NCBI GenBank assembly: GCA_903916675.1
Contig: CAIWXQ010000031.1
Coordinates: 62,001-126,000, forward strand
Direction of reading: 5' to 3'
Origin: an uncultured bacterium
GTDB taxonomy: Bacteria > Verrucomicrobiota > Kiritimatiellia > RFP12 > CAIWXQ01
DNA length: 64,000 nucleotides
The translations under genes and the position numbers were made by a program. Below the pieces are notes generated by a model. That model saw only the letters and a list, made by a program, of their open reading frames with translations. It was not told the DNA's origin and did not search any database. Shown here in pieces: positions 37,747 to 48,901 of the stretch; positions within the stretch are counted from its first letter, which is position 1, and every line of letters starts with the position of its first letter.

Positions 37747-38172
37747 GGATTCAACACTCCAGAGTAAAGGTCAGATTCGATATTCTTGTAGCAGCAACAG
37801 CTATATCGAAATCATATTCATATAGTCAAACATAAATGTATTGTTAATGCTACTGAACACAGATAAGTAATTTTGAAGTATTTTACATCAGCTCATGCTG
37901 CTACATAGCTGTTAGAATTTGACAGAATACATTCTTTTACGAGATGACGAATTGTGAAAATCATCGAATCAAGTTATATAATACAATTACGTATCGCGAA
38001 AATGAATATATTGATACATATTTGTCGTGTCATTGAAGTGGAATAAGTATGCAGCGTTCATAAACACCGTGAAATGCTGCTAATTACGAAATTGTCGATT
38101 TATTTCTGATCTGGCACATGAGGTGCGTTATTAATCTATTTGATGATGCGCAACGGATGGCAGAAAGAATGT
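37747..38172. other. AT-rich divergent regulatory region between activator gene and gltB
   Basis: About 425 bases, strikingly AT-rich against the surrounding genes. It holds the -24/-12 promoter at 38112-38126 and three copies of TGCTGCTA (minus strand around 37788-37797, plus strand at 37897 and 38075), the first two extended to TGCTGCTACA. These are candidate enhancer sites for the adjacent activator. Confidence 0.6.
38112..38126 (+). promoter_or_regulatory. Sigma-54 (-24/-12) promoter of gltBD
   Basis: TGGCAC-ATGAG-GTGC has the required GG and GC with exact spacing and one mismatch to TGGCAC-N5-TTGC. Transcription would begin near 38138, about 35 bases before the chosen gltB ATG. Confidence 0.65.
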
Positions 38173-41100
38173 ATGCAGATGAATGTGTCTGATTTTCAGC
38201 AGCGCCCGCAGGCGCAGGGATTGTATGACCCATCGTTCGAGCGTGATGCCTGCGGTGTTGGATTCCTGGTCAATGTCGATGGCCGGCGCACGCACGAGAT
38301 CGTGTCGAAGGGTGTTGAAGTACTGCGCAACCTGCTGCACCGTGGCGCAGTGGGCGGCGATCAGCTCACAGGCGATGGTGCGGGATTGCTGATCCAGATT
38401 CCGGACGCGTTTCTGCGCGCCGAAATGGCTCGTCAGAACGTGCAACTCCCTGCGGCTGGTTTCTATGGCGTGGGCATGTTTTTCATGCCGCGTGATGCCA
38501 CCTGCCGCGCCACTTGCATGTCCGCGGTGGTGGCGGTATTCAAGGAGGAGGGGCTCTCCTTCCTTGGCTGGCGCGATGTGCCCACAGACGAGAAGGTGCT
38601 GGGGCGGCAGGCGTTCGAGAGCCGCCCAATGGTGATGCAGGCCCTGGTGGATGGTGCGGGGCTTTCGGGCATGGCTCTGGAGCGCCGCCTCTACCTCGCG
38701 CGCAAGCAGATGCAGCGGCGCGTGAAGCCGTTGCTGCCGCCTACGTCCGGTTTCTACGTGTCCAGCCTGTCGTGTCGCACCGTGGTCTACAAGGGGATGC
38801 TGATGGGCGGGCAGGTCTCCGGGTACTACCTGGACCTGAACCATGCGCAGGTCGTCAGTGCCGTGGCTGTGGTGCACCAGCGCTACAGCACCAACACCTT
38901 TCCGTCGTGGGACTTGGCCCAGCCGTTCCGCTACCTGGCTCACAACGGCGAAATCAACACCCTGCGCGGCAACCTCAACCAGATGCAAGCGCGCGAGCAG
39001 TCGCTGGCCAGTGAGGCGTTTAGCGACGACATCCACCGCCTCCTCCCCGTGATCGACCCCGGCGGTAGCGATTCCGCGGCGCTGGACAACGCCCTGGAAC
39101 TCCTTGCCGCAAATGGCCGCACGCTGCCGCACGCCATGATGATGCTGATCCCCGAGGCGTGGGGCACCAAATACCCGGCTGGCCCGGACCAGAAAGGGTT
39201 CTTTGAATACCACGCTGGCCTGATGGAACCGTGGGACGGCCCGGCCACCGTGGCCTTCACCGACGGCGAGGTGGTCGGCGCCATCCTGGACCGCAATGGC
39301 CTGCGCCCTGCCCGCTACACGCTGACCAAGAGTGGCTTCATGGTCCTGGCATCGGAAACCGGCGTGCTCGACATCCCGGCAGCCGAGGTGGCGGAGAAGG
39401 GGGCTCTGCGCCCCGGGCAGATGATCGTCGTGGACATGACTCTCGGCCGCGTCCTGAAGAACGCCGAGATCAAGAGCCATCTGGCACGCCGCCAGCCGTA
39501 CCGCCGCTGGGTGGAGGAGAACCGCGTTTCCATTCAGGGTCTTTTCGGTGCCGTGGCACCGGTGACGCCGGACGAGGCCACGCTGCTGTCGCGGCAGAAG
39601 CTCTTCGGCTACACCCGCGAGGATACCGGCGTCCTGCTGGAGGCCATGGCCTCGCGCGGTCACGAGGCCATCGGTTCCATGGGGCACGACGTGCCGCTGG
39701 CCGTCCTGTCCGAGCATCCGCAACTGCTCTTCCATTACTTCAAACAGCTCTTTGCACAGGTCACCAACCCGCCGATCGACCCGATCCGCGAGGAACTGGT
39801 GATGTCACTCATGACCTTCATCGGCAATCCGCCGAACATCCTCACGGAGCTGCCTTCGCACGCCCGCCTGCTGAAACTGCGTCATCCGGTCCTGTCGAAC
39901 GAGGATCTGGCGCGCATCCGTGGCCTCAATCTTCCGGGGTTTCGCGCCCGGACGCTGCGCATCGGCTTTCCTGCGCAGGGGGATGGCGCGGCTCTGGCCG
40001 CCGCGCTGCGGCAACTGGCGGCGCGCGCCGAGGCTGCGGTGGAGAACGGTGAGACCCTGCTGATCCTCAGCGACTGCGATTTGCCGGCCGACGAGGCGCC
40101 GATCCCCTCGCTCCTGGCCATCTCAGCCGTCAACCGGCACCTGATCGCCAGAGGGCTGCGAACCGGCGCCGGCCTGCTGGTGGAGTCGGGCGAGCCGCGC
40201 GAGGTGATGCACCTGGCGCTCCTGCTTGGCTACGGCGCCACAGCCGTCAACCCCTGCCTGGCATTCGAGACCGTGGCCGCGCTGGCGCTGCGCGGCGATC
40301 TCGCTGCGGAGATCGGACCGGCCAAGGCGATCGAGAACTACATTGCCGCGCTCGGCGAGGGGCTGCGCAAGATCATGTCCAAGATGGGGATTGCCACGCT
40401 GCGCGGCTATCGCGGCGCGCAGGTCTTTGAGGCTGTGGGTCTCAGCCGCAGCGTGGTTGACGAGTATTTCACCGGCACCGTCTCGCGCGTGGAAGGGATC
40501 GCTCTGGACGGCATTGCCCGCGAGGCCGACCTGCGCTGGCAGGCGGCCCGGCGCTCCCCGGCGTTGGTGCTCCCCGCGGGTGGACAGTATCGGTGGCGGC
40601 ACGACGGCGAACGCCACCTCTGGACGACCGATTCGATCACCAAACTGCAGCAGGCGGTGCGCGACAACGACGCCCGCCTCTACCGGGAGTATGCCGCGCT
40701 GATCAACGACCAGACGCTGCGGCAGGCCACCCTGCGCGGTCTCTTCCGCTTCCGCCCGGCCACGCCCGTGCCGCTGGCGGAGGTTGAGCCGGCCGAGGCG
40801 ATCATGCGCCGCTTTGTGACTGGCGCCATGTCGTTCGGCTCGATCAGCCGCGAGGCGCACGAGACCATCGCCATTGCCATGAACCGCATCGGCGCGCGCA
40901 GCAACAGCGGCGAGGGCGGCGAGGACCCGGCCCGCTATCGTCCGGATCCGGACGGCGCTAACCGCTGCAGTGCCATCAAGCAGGTTGCCAGCGGTCGCTT
41001 CGGCGTCACGGCCGAATACTGCGTCAACGCCCGCGAGCTGCAGATCAAGATCTCCCAGGGCGCCAAGCCCGGCGAGGGCGGTCAGCTCCCGGGCCACAAG

Positions 41101-42711
41101 GTGAATGCCGAGATTGCCCGCGTGCGCCACTCCACGCCGGGTGTGACGCTCATCTCGCCGCCGCCGCACCACGATATTTACTCGATCGAGGACATCAAGC
41201 AGCTCATCTATGACCTGCGCAACGTCAACCCCGAGGCCGAGGTCTCGGTCAAGCTGGTCTCCGAGCTCGGTGTCGGCACCATCGCCGCCGGCGTGGCCAA
41301 GGCCGAGGCCGACCGCGTGCTGATCAGCGGCTACGATGGCGGCACCGGCGCCTCGCCGCTTTCGTCGATCAAGCATGCCGGCGCCCCCTGGGAGCTGGGG
41401 CTGGCCGAGACGCAGCAGACGTTGCTGCTCAACGACCTGCGCGACAAGATCCGCGTGCAGGTCGATGGCCAGATCAAGACCGGCCGCGACGTAATGATCG
41501 GCGCGCTGCTCGGCGCCGAGGAGTTTGGTTTCGCCACGGCCGCGCTCATCTGCATGGGGTGCGTGATGATGCGCAAGTGCCACCAGAACACCTGCCCCGT
41601 GGGCGTGGCCACGCAGGATCCCGGACTGCGCGCCTGTTTTCGCGGGAAGCCGGAGCATCTGGTGAACTTTTGCCGCTTTCTGGCGGAAGAGGTGCGCGAG
41701 CATTTGGCCCAGCTCGGCTTCCGCACGCTGGAGGAGGCGGTTGGCCGCGCGGATCTGCTCGAGACCAGCGACGCCATCAGCTTCTGGAAGGCGCGCGGGC
41801 TCGACTTCAGCCGCATCTTCTACCAGCCACCCGGCGACGCGCTGTGGCGTTGCGTACAGCCTCGCCGACACGACCTCTCCCGCACCTTGGATGCCGAGTT
41901 GTTGCCGCAGCTCGAGCCCGCCATCGCCAATGGCAACCGGATCGAACTCGACCGGTCGATCCGCAACGTCCACCGCGCGGTCGGCGCCAGGATCTCCGGC
42001 CGCATCGCCCGCCGGCACGGCCATGCGGGGCTGCCGGACGACACCATCGTTCTGCGGTTCCAGGGTGCGGCCGGGCAGAGCTTCGGCGCCTGGTGCGCGC
42101 ATGGCCTGACGCTGATCCTCGACGGCGAGGCCAACGACTACGTCGGCAAGGGACTTTCCGGCGGCCGCATTGTGGTGCGCCCCCCGGCTGGCTCGGTCCT
42201 GGCGGGCGGTGGCAACACGATCGCCGGCAACGTGCTGCTGTACGGTGCCACAGGCGGTGAGGCCTTTTTCGGCGGCGCGGTCGGCGAGCGCTTCGCCATC
42301 CGCAACAGCGGCGCCACGGCTGTGGTCGAGGGTGTGGGTGACCACGGGTGCGAGTACATGACCGGCGGCCGCGTGGTGGTGCTCGGTCATACCGGCCTCA
42401 ACTTCGCCGCGGGGATGAGTGGCGGCATCGCCTACGTGTACGATGCCGACGGCCTGTTCGACGTGCGCTGCAACCTGGAGATGGTGGATCTGGAGCCGGT
42501 CCGCCTGGCGGCGGACATTGTCGAATTGCAGCGCCTGATCGCGCGCCACGTGCAGGCCACCGGCAGTCGTCTGGGGCAGGAGATGCTTGACCGATGGGAG
42601 GAACACCTGCCGCGCTTCGTCAAGGTCTTCCCGATGGAGTACCGCCGCGTGCTGGGGCAGATGATGCGCGAGGACGAGAACACGGCGCGCGAGGAGATCG
42701 TCCATGGGTAA
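38173..42711 (+). CDS. gltB: Glutamate synthase large subunit
   Basis: GltB makes glutamate from 2-oxoglutarate and glutamine. The 1512-residue protein has the usual order: Ntn amidotransferase domain with Cys27 after a short propeptide ([10 protein letters not shown]), central domain, FMN-binding synthase domain ([37 protein letters not shown]), Fe-S Cys cluster (CIMGC-like [18 protein letters not shown]) and the GxxGxxxG beta-helix C-terminus. The ATG at 38173 is chosen because the sigma-54 start near 38138 excludes nothing downstream and earlier ATGs would leave almost no leader; ATG 38179 is also possible. It overlaps gltD by eight bases. Confidence 0.95.
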   Translation: MQMNVSDFQQRPQAQGLYDPSFERDACGVGFLVNVDGRRTHEIVSKGVEVLRNLLHRGAVGGDQLTGDGAGLLIQIPDAFLRAEMARQNVQLPAAGFYGVGMFFMPRDATCRATCMSAVVAVFKEEGLSFLGWRDVPTDEKVLGRQAFESRPMVMQALVDGAGLSGMALERRLYLARKQMQRRVKPLLPPTSGFYVSSLSCRTVVYKGMLMGGQVSGYYLDLNHAQVVSAVAVVHQRYSTNTFPSWDLAQPFRYLAHNGEINTLRGNLNQMQAREQSLASEAFSDDIHRLLPVIDPGGSDSAALDNALELLAANGRTLPHAMMMLIPEAWGTKYPAGPDQKGFFEYHAGLMEPWDGPATVAFTDGEVVGAILDRNGLRPARYTLTKSGFMVLASETGVLDIPAAEVAEKGALRPGQMIVVDMTLGRVLKNAEIKSHLARRQPYRRWVEENRVSIQGLFGAVAPVTPDEATLLSRQKLFGYTREDTGVLLEAMASRGHEAIGSMGHDVPLAVLSEHPQLLFHYFKQLFAQVTNPPIDPIREELVMSLMTFIGNPPNILTELPSHARLLKLRHPVLSNEDLARIRGLNLPGFRARTLRIGFPAQGDGAALAAALRQLAARAEAAVENGETLLILSDCDLPADEAPIPSLLAISAVNRHLIARGLRTGAGLLVESGEPREVMHLALLLGYGATAVNPCLAFETVAALALRGDLAAEIGPAKAIENYIAALGEGLRKIMSKMGIATLRGYRGAQVFEAVGLSRSVVDEYFTGTVSRVEGIALDGIAREADLRWQAARRSPALVLPAGGQYRWRHDGERHLWTTDSITKLQQAVRDNDARLYREYAALINDQTLRQATLRGLFRFRPATPVPLAEVEPAEAIMRRFVTGAMSFGSISREAHETIAIAMNRIGARSNSGEGGEDPARYRPDPDGANRCSAIKQVASGRFGVTAEYCVNARELQIKISQGAKPGEGGQLPGHKVNAEIARVRHSTPGVTLISPPPHHDIYSIEDIKQLIYDLRNVNPEAEVSVKLVSELGVGTIAAGVAKAEADRVLISGYDGGTGASPLSSIKHAGAPWELGLAETQQTLLLNDLRDKIRVQVDGQIKTGRDVMIGALLGAEEFGFATAALICMGCVMMRKCHQNTCPVGVATQDPGLRACFRGKPEHLVNFCRFLAEEVREHLAQLGFRTLEEAVGRADLLETSDAISFWKARGLDFSRIFYQPPGDALWRCVQPRRHDLSRTLDAELLPQLEPAIANGNRIELDRSIRNVHRAVGARISGRIARRHGHAGLPDDTIVLRFQGAAGQSFGAWCAHGLTLILDGEANDYVGKGLSGGRIVVRPPAGSVLAGGGNTIAGNVLLYGATGGEAFFGGAVGERFAIRNSGATAVVEGVGDHGCEYMTGGRVVVLGHTGLNFAAGMSGGIAYVYDADGLFDVRCNLEMVDLEPVRLAADIVELQRLIARHVQATGSRLGQEMLDRWEEHLPRFVKVFPMEYRRVLGQMMREDENTAREEIVHG

Positions 42712-44149
42712 GCCCAGCGGATTTCTGGAATATGCGCGACAGGTGCCGGGCTACCGTCCGGTGGAGGATCGCCGGCACGATTGGCGCGCGGTGGAGGCTC
42801 CGCCGCTCGACGAAGCGATGAGGGAGCAGGCCGCGCGCTGCATGGACTGCGGCGTGCCGTTCTGCCATGGCTGTGGCTGTCCTCTGGCAAACGTGATCCC
42901 CGAGTGGAACGACCTCGTCTACCGCGGCCGCTGGCGCGAGGCGCTCGACCTGCTGCTGCTGACCAATCCGTTCCCGGAATTCACCGGCCGCATCTGCCCT
43001 GCGCTGTGCGAAGGGTCATGCGTGCTGGGGCTCAACCGCGAGCCGGTGGCGATCCGCTGCATCGAGCTGGCGATCGTTGAGCACGGCTTTGCCGAGGGGT
43101 GGATGGCGCCCCAGCCGCCCGCGGTTCGCCGGCCGGAAAGCGTGGCAGTCATCGGTTCCGGCCCGGCCGGGCTCGTGGTGGCGCAGGAGCTGAACCGGCG
43201 CGGTTTTGCAGTCACCGTGTTCGACGCCGCCCGCCGTCCGGGCGGCATTCTGCGCTACGGCATTCCGGAGTTCAAGCTGGAGAAGAGCGTGGTCGACCGC
43301 CGTATCCGCCTGATGGAGGCCGAGGGCGTGCGCTTCGAATGCGGCGTCGTGGTGGGCGAGGATCTCTCGCCGCGGTTTCTGCGCGACCGCTTTGCGGCGA
43401 TCTGTCTGGCGGGAGGCGCGCGCGAACCGCGTAACCTGGCCGTGCCCGGCCGCGAACTGCGCGGCATCCACTTTGCCATGGACTACCTGCGGCAGCAGAA
43501 CCGCCGCATGGACGGCGAGACCATCCCTGCGGCAGAGGCGATCGACGCATCCGGCAAGCGCGTGGTGGTGATCGGCGGCGGTGACACCGGATCCGACTGC
43601 CTTGGCACCGCGCTGCGCCAGGGCGCGAAGCAGGTGCTGCAGATCGAGATCCTCCCCGAGCCGCCCGCGGCCCGTGCGGCGAGCAATCCGTGGCCTGCCT
43701 GGCCGCTGATCCGGCGCGACTCCAGCAGCCACAAGGAGGGCGGCACGCGCCGCTGGTGCGTGAATCCCCGGGCGTTCGTCGGTCAGGATGGGCGCGTCAC
43801 AGCCCTTTGTGCCGTGGAGGTGGAGTGGACGACCGGCACCGACGGCCGGTCGGCGATGGCGGAGAAATCCGGTACTGCATGCGAGATTCCAGCCGACTTG
43901 GTGCTGCTGGCCATGGGTTTTGTCGGGCCGCGCAAGGGACGGATACTGGCAAACCTTGGCGTGGCGCTGGACGCGCGCGGCAACGTTACCAAGGACGCTG
44001 ACAATATGACCTCCGTGCCCGGTATTTTTGCCGCCGGTGACATGGCCCGTGGTGCCTCGCTTGTTGTCCGCGCCATGGCCGACGGCCTGATTGCCGCTCA
44101 CGGCATCGAGCGCTACCTGGATGCCGTCAGCGATAAGTTGTCCGCCTAG
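42704..44149 (+). CDS. gltD: Glutamate synthase small subunit
   Basis: GltD passes electrons from NAD(P)H to GltB. The 481-residue protein has the N-terminal Cys cluster ([16 protein letters not shown] near 46-61, then [12 protein letters not shown]), an FAD-binding motif [17 protein letters not shown] near 148, and an NAD(P)H-binding motif [15 protein letters not shown] near 290, then the second FAD site [16 protein letters not shown]. The start overlaps the gltB stop (ATGGGTAA), so expression is coupled. It is full length. Confidence 0.95.
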   Translation: MGKPSGFLEYARQVPGYRPVEDRRHDWRAVEAPPLDEAMREQAARCMDCGVPFCHGCGCPLANVIPEWNDLVYRGRWREALDLLLLTNPFPEFTGRICPALCEGSCVLGLNREPVAIRCIELAIVEHGFAEGWMAPQPPAVRRPESVAVIGSGPAGLVVAQELNRRGFAVTVFDAARRPGGILRYGIPEFKLEKSVVDRRIRLMEAEGVRFECGVVVGEDLSPRFLRDRFAAICLAGGAREPRNLAVPGRELRGIHFAMDYLRQQNRRMDGETIPAAEAIDASGKRVVVIGGGDTGSDCLGTALRQGAKQVLQIEILPEPPAARAASNPWPAWPLIRRDSSSHKEGGTRRWCVNPRAFVGQDGRVTALCAVEVEWTTGTDGRSAMAEKSGTACEIPADLVLLAMGFVGPRKGRILANLGVALDARGNVTKDADNMTSVPGIFAAGDMARGASLVVRAMADGLIAAHGIERYLDAVSDKLSA

Positions 44150-44179
44150 CGCATTTTCAAGAGGCGCGTCTGCTCCGGC

Positions 44180-44244
44180 ACTCAGGAAATCCGGAACGCG
44201 CGGCCCACGTGGCGTTGTTAACCGTGCCTCCTGATTTTCTGAGT
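44180..44244. repeat. TCAGGAAATC-type inverted repeat downstream of gltD
   Basis: ACTCAGGAAATCCGGA (44180-44195) and TCCTGATTTTCTGAGT (44229-44244) pair at 14 of 16 positions. It lies in the gap after gltD and could act as a terminator-like hairpin, but no T-run follows. Confidence 0.6.
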
Positions 44245-44392
44245 TCCCGATTCGTACTACGCATCTCTTTGTCGTTCGGGTCGCGCGGAACTTTCTTGCA
44301 AATAGTTACCGTTCTGGTGCAGTATTTACATTATTAGGAGTTGGGTCTTTATTATGCGGCCGGCGGGTTGGCCGTTTGGGAACCGAATCTTC

Positions 44393-46963
44393 ATGAAGCA
44401 ATTGGATTTGACGGGGTCCTGGACGCTGCGGCGTGCAGGCCAGAAGAAGCCCATTGCCGCCGTGGTTCCGGGCTGTGTACACACCGACCTGTTGGCAGCT
44501 GGCTCGATCGAGGATCCGTTCTTTCGCGACAACGAGACACGCCTGCAGTGGATCGGCGAAACAGACTGGGTCTATGAGCGTATTTTTGACGTCGGCGACC
44601 TAGCGGATCTGCCGCGTGTGCTGCTGCGCTGCGAGGGGCTCGACACGCTGGCCACAATCAAGCTGAACGAGGTAAAAGTCGGTTGCGCTGACAACATGTT
44701 CCGCGTCTGGGAGTTCGATGTTCGGTCTGCGCTGCGCCCCGGCCGCAACCGGCTCGCCATCCGCTTCGATTCCGCCGTCCGCTATGCCGCCGGCCGGAAC
44801 GCCGCGCGCCGGCTTCCGGAGCGCAACACGCGCCGCGAGTCCGTGGGCCGGGCTTGGCTGCGCAAGGAGCCGTGCAACTTCGGGTGGGACTGGGGCCCTG
44901 TGCTGGTAATGGCCGGCATCTGGCGCCCCATCCGACTGGTCGCATTCGACGTCGCCCGCCTGACGGATGTCGAAATCCGGCAGGATCACGCAAGGCCATC
45001 CGGCGTCTGGCTCGACATTGCTGTGACGGCCGAGGTGTGCGACGACACCGCTGCGCTCGATGCCTTGGTCGAAGTCCAGTACAAGGGTGCGGTGGTGGCC
45101 GGGACCCGCGCGAAGCTGGACCGGGGCGTGGCATGCACCACGCTGGCAATCCGGAATCCGCAGCTCTGGTGGCCCAACGGCATGGGTGAGCAGCCGCTCT
45201 ACGAGGTGCACGTTACGCTCTGCCACGACTGCGTGGCAATCGACCGGACCATGCGCCGCATCGGTCTGCGCACGCTGCGCCTCGACCGCCACGCCGACAA
45301 GTGGGGCGAGTCGTTCCAGTTCGTCGTCAACGGCGTGCCGTTCTTTGCCAAGGGTGCCAACTGGATTCCGGCCGACGCGCTGATCACGCGCCTAACGCGG
45401 GTCGAATATGCCCGCCTGATCAAGTCGGCGGTCGTTGCCAACATGAACATGCTGCGCTGCTGGGGCGGGGGCATCTACGAGAACGACGCTTTCTATGACC
45501 TCTGCGATGAGTACGGCCTGTGCGTCTGGCAGGATTTCATGTTCGCCTGCGCGACCTATCCGGCGTTCGATGAGGCCTGGATGGCCAATGTACGGGCCGA
45601 GGCTGAGCAGAACGTCCGCCGCCTGCGCCACCACCCGTCCATTGCCCTCTGGTGTGGCAACAACGAGTTGGAGCAGGGGCGTGTGGCCGAGGCGTGGGAC
45701 GATGGCCACATGAGCTGGGCAGACTACGGCCGGCTGTTCGACACGCTCCTGCCGGAGGTGGTCAGGCGACTGGATCCAGCGCGCGACTACTGGCCCGGCA
45801 GCCCGCATACGCCGCTGCCTGGCAAGCGCACGGAGTATAACGATCCGGCTCGCGGCGATGCGCACCTTTGGGAGGTCTGGCACGGGCGCAAGCCGTTCGA
45901 GTGGTACCGCACCGCCCAGCATCGCTTCTGCAGCGAATTCGGCTTCCAGAGCTTCCCCGGCCCGCGCTTGGTGGCTGCCTGCACCGTGCCGGAGGACCGC
46001 AATGTCTCCAGCCCGGTGATGGAACACCACCAGCGCAGCGGCAACGGCAATGCGGTCATTTTGCATTATCTGCTGGATTGGTACCGTATGCCTATCGGCT
46101 TTGAGAACACCCTGTGGCTCAGCCAGATCCAGCAGGGGGTAGCCGTCAAATACGCGGTCGAGCACTGGCGTCGCAACCGACCTTGCTGCATGGGCGCGCT
46201 CTACTGGCAGCTCAACGACTGCTGGCCTGCGGCGAGCTGGTCGTCGGTGGACTACGCTGGCCGTTGGAAGGCACAGCACTACCTGGCGCGCCGCTTTTTC
46301 TCACCGGTGCTGGTTTCCGGACTCGAGAACGCGGAGGAGGGTACGGTCGAGATCCATCTTGCCAATGACCTGCTCCGGCCGTTCCGGGGTGAGGTGCAGT
46401 GGCGTGTGACACAGGTCAACGGTACGCCGCTGCGCGAGGGGAAGCGCAAGGTCGCCGCAGAAGCCAACGCCAGCGCCTGTCAGACCGTCCTGAAGCTGGC
46501 GGATCTCCTGAAGAAATACGGCCCACATGACTTGCTGGTCTGGCTGACGGCGTTGGATGCGCAGGGCGGGCAGGTCTCCTGGAACCTCGTGACCTTCTGC
46601 CGCCCGAAACGGATGGAGTTCCTGCCGCCGCGGATTCGCGCGGATCTGCGGCCATGGGACGACAACAGCTATGCCGTGACGCTCACAGCCCGGCACCCGG
46701 CGCTCTGGGCCTGGCTTTCGCTCGAGGGGATGGACGCGAAGTACGACGACAACTTTATCTGCCTGGAACCGGAGCGCCCGGTGCGCATCCGCGTGACACC
46801 TGCCACGCGCTTGAAGATGGATGCCTTCCGTCAGGCGCTGCGCGTGTCATCGCTGCATGACACCTACCAGGAACAGACGCGGCCGGAAATGGTCACGCCA
46901 TCACCGGCACCTGCACCGATGCCCCCTGCCTCCGCTCGCCTCCTCATGGCGCGGAAAAGATAG
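44393..46963 (+). CDS. Beta-mannosidase (GH2)
   Basis: An 856-residue GH2 enzyme that removes beta-mannose from oligosaccharides. Domain order: sugar-binding jelly roll (LTGSWTLRR near 6-14, [19 protein letters not shown]), immunoglobulin-like domain, TIM barrel and C-terminal beta domains. Catalytic residues fit the mannosidase pattern: acid/base Glu425 in [10 protein letters not shown] and nucleophile Glu515 in [20 protein letters not shown] and [17 protein letters not shown] are typical. The start is uncertain: ATG 44393 begins at the family N-terminus, ATG 44354 has AGGAG but at 13 bases. No signal peptide, so it probably acts on imported oligosaccharides. The stop codon lies in a TAGTCATTGG word. 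Confidence 0.9.
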   Translation: MKQLDLTGSWTLRRAGQKKPIAAVVPGCVHTDLLAAGSIEDPFFRDNETRLQWIGETDWVYERIFDVGDLADLPRVLLRCEGLDTLATIKLNEVKVGCADNMFRVWEFDVRSALRPGRNRLAIRFDSAVRYAAGRNAARRLPERNTRRESVGRAWLRKEPCNFGWDWGPVLVMAGIWRPIRLVAFDVARLTDVEIRQDHARPSGVWLDIAVTAEVCDDTAALDALVEVQYKGAVVAGTRAKLDRGVACTTLAIRNPQLWWPNGMGEQPLYEVHVTLCHDCVAIDRTMRRIGLRTLRLDRHADKWGESFQFVVNGVPFFAKGANWIPADALITRLTRVEYARLIKSAVVANMNMLRCWGGGIYENDAFYDLCDEYGLCVWQDFMFACATYPAFDEAWMANVRAEAEQNVRRLRHHPSIALWCGNNELEQGRVAEAWDDGHMSWADYGRLFDTLLPEVVRRLDPARDYWPGSPHTPLPGKRTEYNDPARGDAHLWEVWHGRKPFEWYRTAQHRFCSEFGFQSFPGPRLVAACTVPEDRNVSSPVMEHHQRSGNGNAVILHYLLDWYRMPIGFENTLWLSQIQQGVAVKYAVEHWRRNRPCCMGALYWQLNDCWPAASWSSVDYAGRWKAQHYLARRFFSPVLVSGLENAEEGTVEIHLANDLLRPFRGEVQWRVTQVNGTPLREGKRKVAAEANASACQTVLKLADLLKKYGPHDLLVWLTALDAQGGQVSWNLVTFCRPKRMEFLPPRIRADLRPWDDNSYAVTLTARHPALWAWLSLEGMDAKYDDNFICLEPERPVRIRVTPATRLKMDAFRQALRVSSLHDTYQEQTRPEMVTPSPAPAPMPPASARLLMARKR

Positions 46964-46990
46964 TCATTGGGCATTGAGGACCGCATGGCC

Positions 46991-47115
46991 ACATCGGGCT
47001 CGAAATCGCTATCGGGATCGCTGTCAAAGAACAGCTGCTGAGGCAGCCGGAATGCGCAGTCTTCCTTATTCCACAAGCAATCGATCCCGATTTCGATAGC
47101 GATTTCGACACCCAT
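46991..47115. repeat. Inverted-repeat element of the GGTCGCTATCGG family (copy 4)
   Basis: Arms TCGAAATCGCTATCGGGATC (left, from 47000) and GATCCCGATTTCGATAGCGA (right, from 47083) are inverted. It lies between the convergent beta-mannosidase and TetR genes, where it could end both transcripts. Confidence 0.8.
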
Positions 47116-47210
47116 TGACTTGCAGGTTCTTACCTGTTTTCAAAAAGACAATAATCGAATCTGGGACGTGCGTTCTGTCCCCAAGCCAACGTGCCACCAC
47201 TGTCCTCTGC

Positions 47211-47252
47211 CAACTGCTCGACTGCTCACTGATTACTGCCCACTGCCTCTCT
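47211..47252. repeat. CAGTGAGCAGT-type word array at the TetR gene end
   Basis: On the minus strand the region reads GGCAGTGGGCAGTAATCAGTGAGCAG and on. The word supplies the last codons and the TAA of the TetR gene. The same word occurs at 57688-57806. Confidence 0.55.
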
Positions 47253-47859
47253 TCTCGCCCCGCCCATCCGCCTTCGGCAGCGTGTCGAGCACCAGCCGGA
47301 TCAAGGCCATCTGCTTGTCCATTTCGGCGTTGTCCGTGAGCGTCAGGCGCAGCACGGTTGCCTCAATGATGGCATAGAGCGTCTCGGTGGTGGATCGTAC
47401 GTCCAGTGGGGCGAACTCGCCGGCGCGGATCCCCTTGATCAGCAGGTAGTAGAGCGCGGCCTTGAGTCCGCGGGTGTGGCGGGCGACCACCCAGCGCAGC
47501 GATTTTCCGGAACGCTTGACAGACAGCGTGTACTCGACGATGACCAGCAGCAGGTCGCGCTGCGTGAAAAGAATCTGAAAGACCTCCGTGATCACGGCTT
47601 CCAGTTTTTCGCGGTAGGAACCGGGGCGCGCGAGGATTTCGCGGTATTTTCCGACCAGTTCAGTCGTGGCAATGGTCACGGCGCCGTCGAAGATCTGGCG
47701 CTTGTGGCGGAAGTATTTGTAGAGCGCGGTGCGCGCCAGGCCGCAGCGGTCAGCGATGCGCTGGAAGGTGACATCAGCATAGCCGGCCTCCGCGAACAGC
47801 CGCAGCGCCTTGTGCAGGATTTCGCGCCGCCGCGCCTCGTGGTCGACCAGAATGGCCAT
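47233..47859 (-). CDS. TetR-family transcriptional regulator
   Basis: The 208-residue protein has an N-terminal TetR DNA-binding domain: ILHKALRLFAEAGYADVTFQ then RIADRCGLARTALYKYFRHK (about 14-50), followed by an all-helical ligand domain with no recognisable ligand. The ATG at 47859 is preferred over longer frames. It is divergent from the metal ABC genes (247-base gap), but zinc or manganese transport is normally under Zur/MntR, so regulation of znuCB is uncertain. The last residues GSGQ come from an iterated repeat word. Confidence 0.85.
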   Translation of the reverse strand: MAILVDHEARRREILHKALRLFAEAGYADVTFQRIADRCGLARTALYKYFRHKRQIFDGAVTIATTELVGKYREILARPGSYREKLEAVITEVFQILFTQRDLLLVIVEYTLSVKRSGKSLRWVVARHTRGLKAALYYLLIKGIRAGEFAPLDVRSTTETLYAIIEATVLRLTLTDNAEMDKQMALIRLVLDTLPKADGRGEKRGSGQ

Positions 47860-47892
47860 GGCTTGCCCCTGCCCGTGTCCGAAAGTTGCCAC

Positions 47893-47922
47893 ATCATACA
47901 CATTCGTCTCCCATCCGTGCAA
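47893..47922 (-). promoter_or_regulatory. Candidate promoter of the TetR gene
   Basis: On the minus strand TTGCAC (47922-47917) and TATGAT (47898-47893) are 18 bases apart, about 30 bases before the start codon. Confidence 0.4.
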
Positions 47923-47960
47923 GGGTGACCCAATGCGTGGACGCCAAAATTGTATTTCTC

Positions 47961-48040
47961 GGCGTCGGGGTCGCTATCGGTATAGAATTGTCCAGCCTTC
48001 AGTCTTCAGCCGAACAACCGATTCGACATCGATACAATCG
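47961..48040. repeat. Degenerate element of the GGTCGCTATCGG family (copy 5)
   Basis: The left arm GGCGTCGGGGTCGCTATCGG (47961-47980) is intact; the right arm (ATTCGACATCGATACAATCG, 48021-48040) is only weakly complementary. It lies in the TetR-znuC divergent gap. Confidence 0.55.
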
Positions 48041-48106
48041 TTCTGACTTCTGCATTGCACCCACGCATCGGGCGTCGTAAGGTAACGAGCGAAGCGTGCG
48101 AAAGAC

Positions 48107-48901
48107 ATGAACGAATCGGTCATTGATGTGCAGGATGTCTGCTTCTCCTACGCGGGGCAGGAGGTGCTGCACAATGTCACCTTTCAGGTCCCGGCGCGGG
48201 CGTTTGTGGCGGTGGTGGGTCCCAATGGCGGCGGCAAGACCACGCTGCTGAAGCTGATTCTGGGCGAGTTGGCGCCGCGCTTTGGCCAGGTGCGCGTACT
48301 GGGTGGCGCGCCGCAGAAGGTTCGCCGTCGCATCGGCTACGTGCCGCAGGCGCTGCAGTTCGATCCCGGCTTTCCGGTCTGCGCCCGCGACGTGGTGTTG
48401 ATGGGGCGGGTGGACCGCCATTGCGCCGGGCCCTATCGCCGCGCGGACCGCCAGGCCGCCGCTGCCGCCCTGGCGCAGGTGGGGATGGCGCAGTGCGCGC
48501 GCCGGCCGTTTGCCGAGCTCTCGGGCGGCGAGCGCCAGCGCGTGCTGATCGCGCAGGCGCTGGTCTCGGGGCCGGAGCTGCTGCTGCTCGACGAGCCAAC
48601 TGCCAGCGTGGACCCGGCCGCCACCCGCCAATTGCACACGCTCTTCCGCGAACTCAAGACCGACCGCACGATCGTCATGGTCTCGCACAACCTCGGCGCC
48701 GTCACCGGCCACGCCACGCACGTGCTCTGCGTCAACCGCGCCGCGGAGATGCAGACGCTGGCGGATGTGACCGCTGGCACGGTGCGCGAGACTGCGGGCG
48801 GTGAGATCGCCCTGCTGCAGCACGGCCCGGAATGCCACGTGATCGACTCCTCGGCGGCGCTGGATGCGCCTCATCATGGCGCAAGGGAGGGGGACGCATG
48901 A
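48107..48901 (+). CDS. znuC: Metal (zinc/manganese-type) ABC transporter ATP-binding protein
   Basis: A 264-residue ABC ATPase of the metal-chelate family: Walker A VGPNGGGKTTLLKLI near 38-52, Q-loop YVPQALQFDPGFP, signature LSGGERQRVLIAQAL, Walker B LLLLDEPTASVD and switch His in VMVSHN. The P-Q-x-x-x-x-D/F-P pattern after the Q-loop is typical of ZnuC/MntB-like proteins. It is coupled to the permease gene by ATGA. No substrate-binding protein gene is adjacent. The metal cannot be told from sequence. Confidence 0.87.
   Translation: MNESVIDVQDVCFSYAGQEVLHNVTFQVPARAFVAVVGPNGGGKTTLLKLILGELAPRFGQVRVLGGAPQKVRRRIGYVPQALQFDPGFPVCARDVVLMGRVDRHCAGPYRRADRQAAAAALAQVGMAQCARRPFAELSGGERQRVLIAQALVSGPELLLLDEPTASVDPAATRQLHTLFRELKTDRTIVMVSHNLGAVTGHATHVLCVNRAAEMQTLADVTAGTVRETAGGEIALLQHGPECHVIDSSAALDAPHHGAREGDA

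Noticed and set aside
40123-42705. Antisense frame of 860 codons opposite gltB
   Set aside because: Same reason: composition-driven open frame over a well-conserved gene; no domains.
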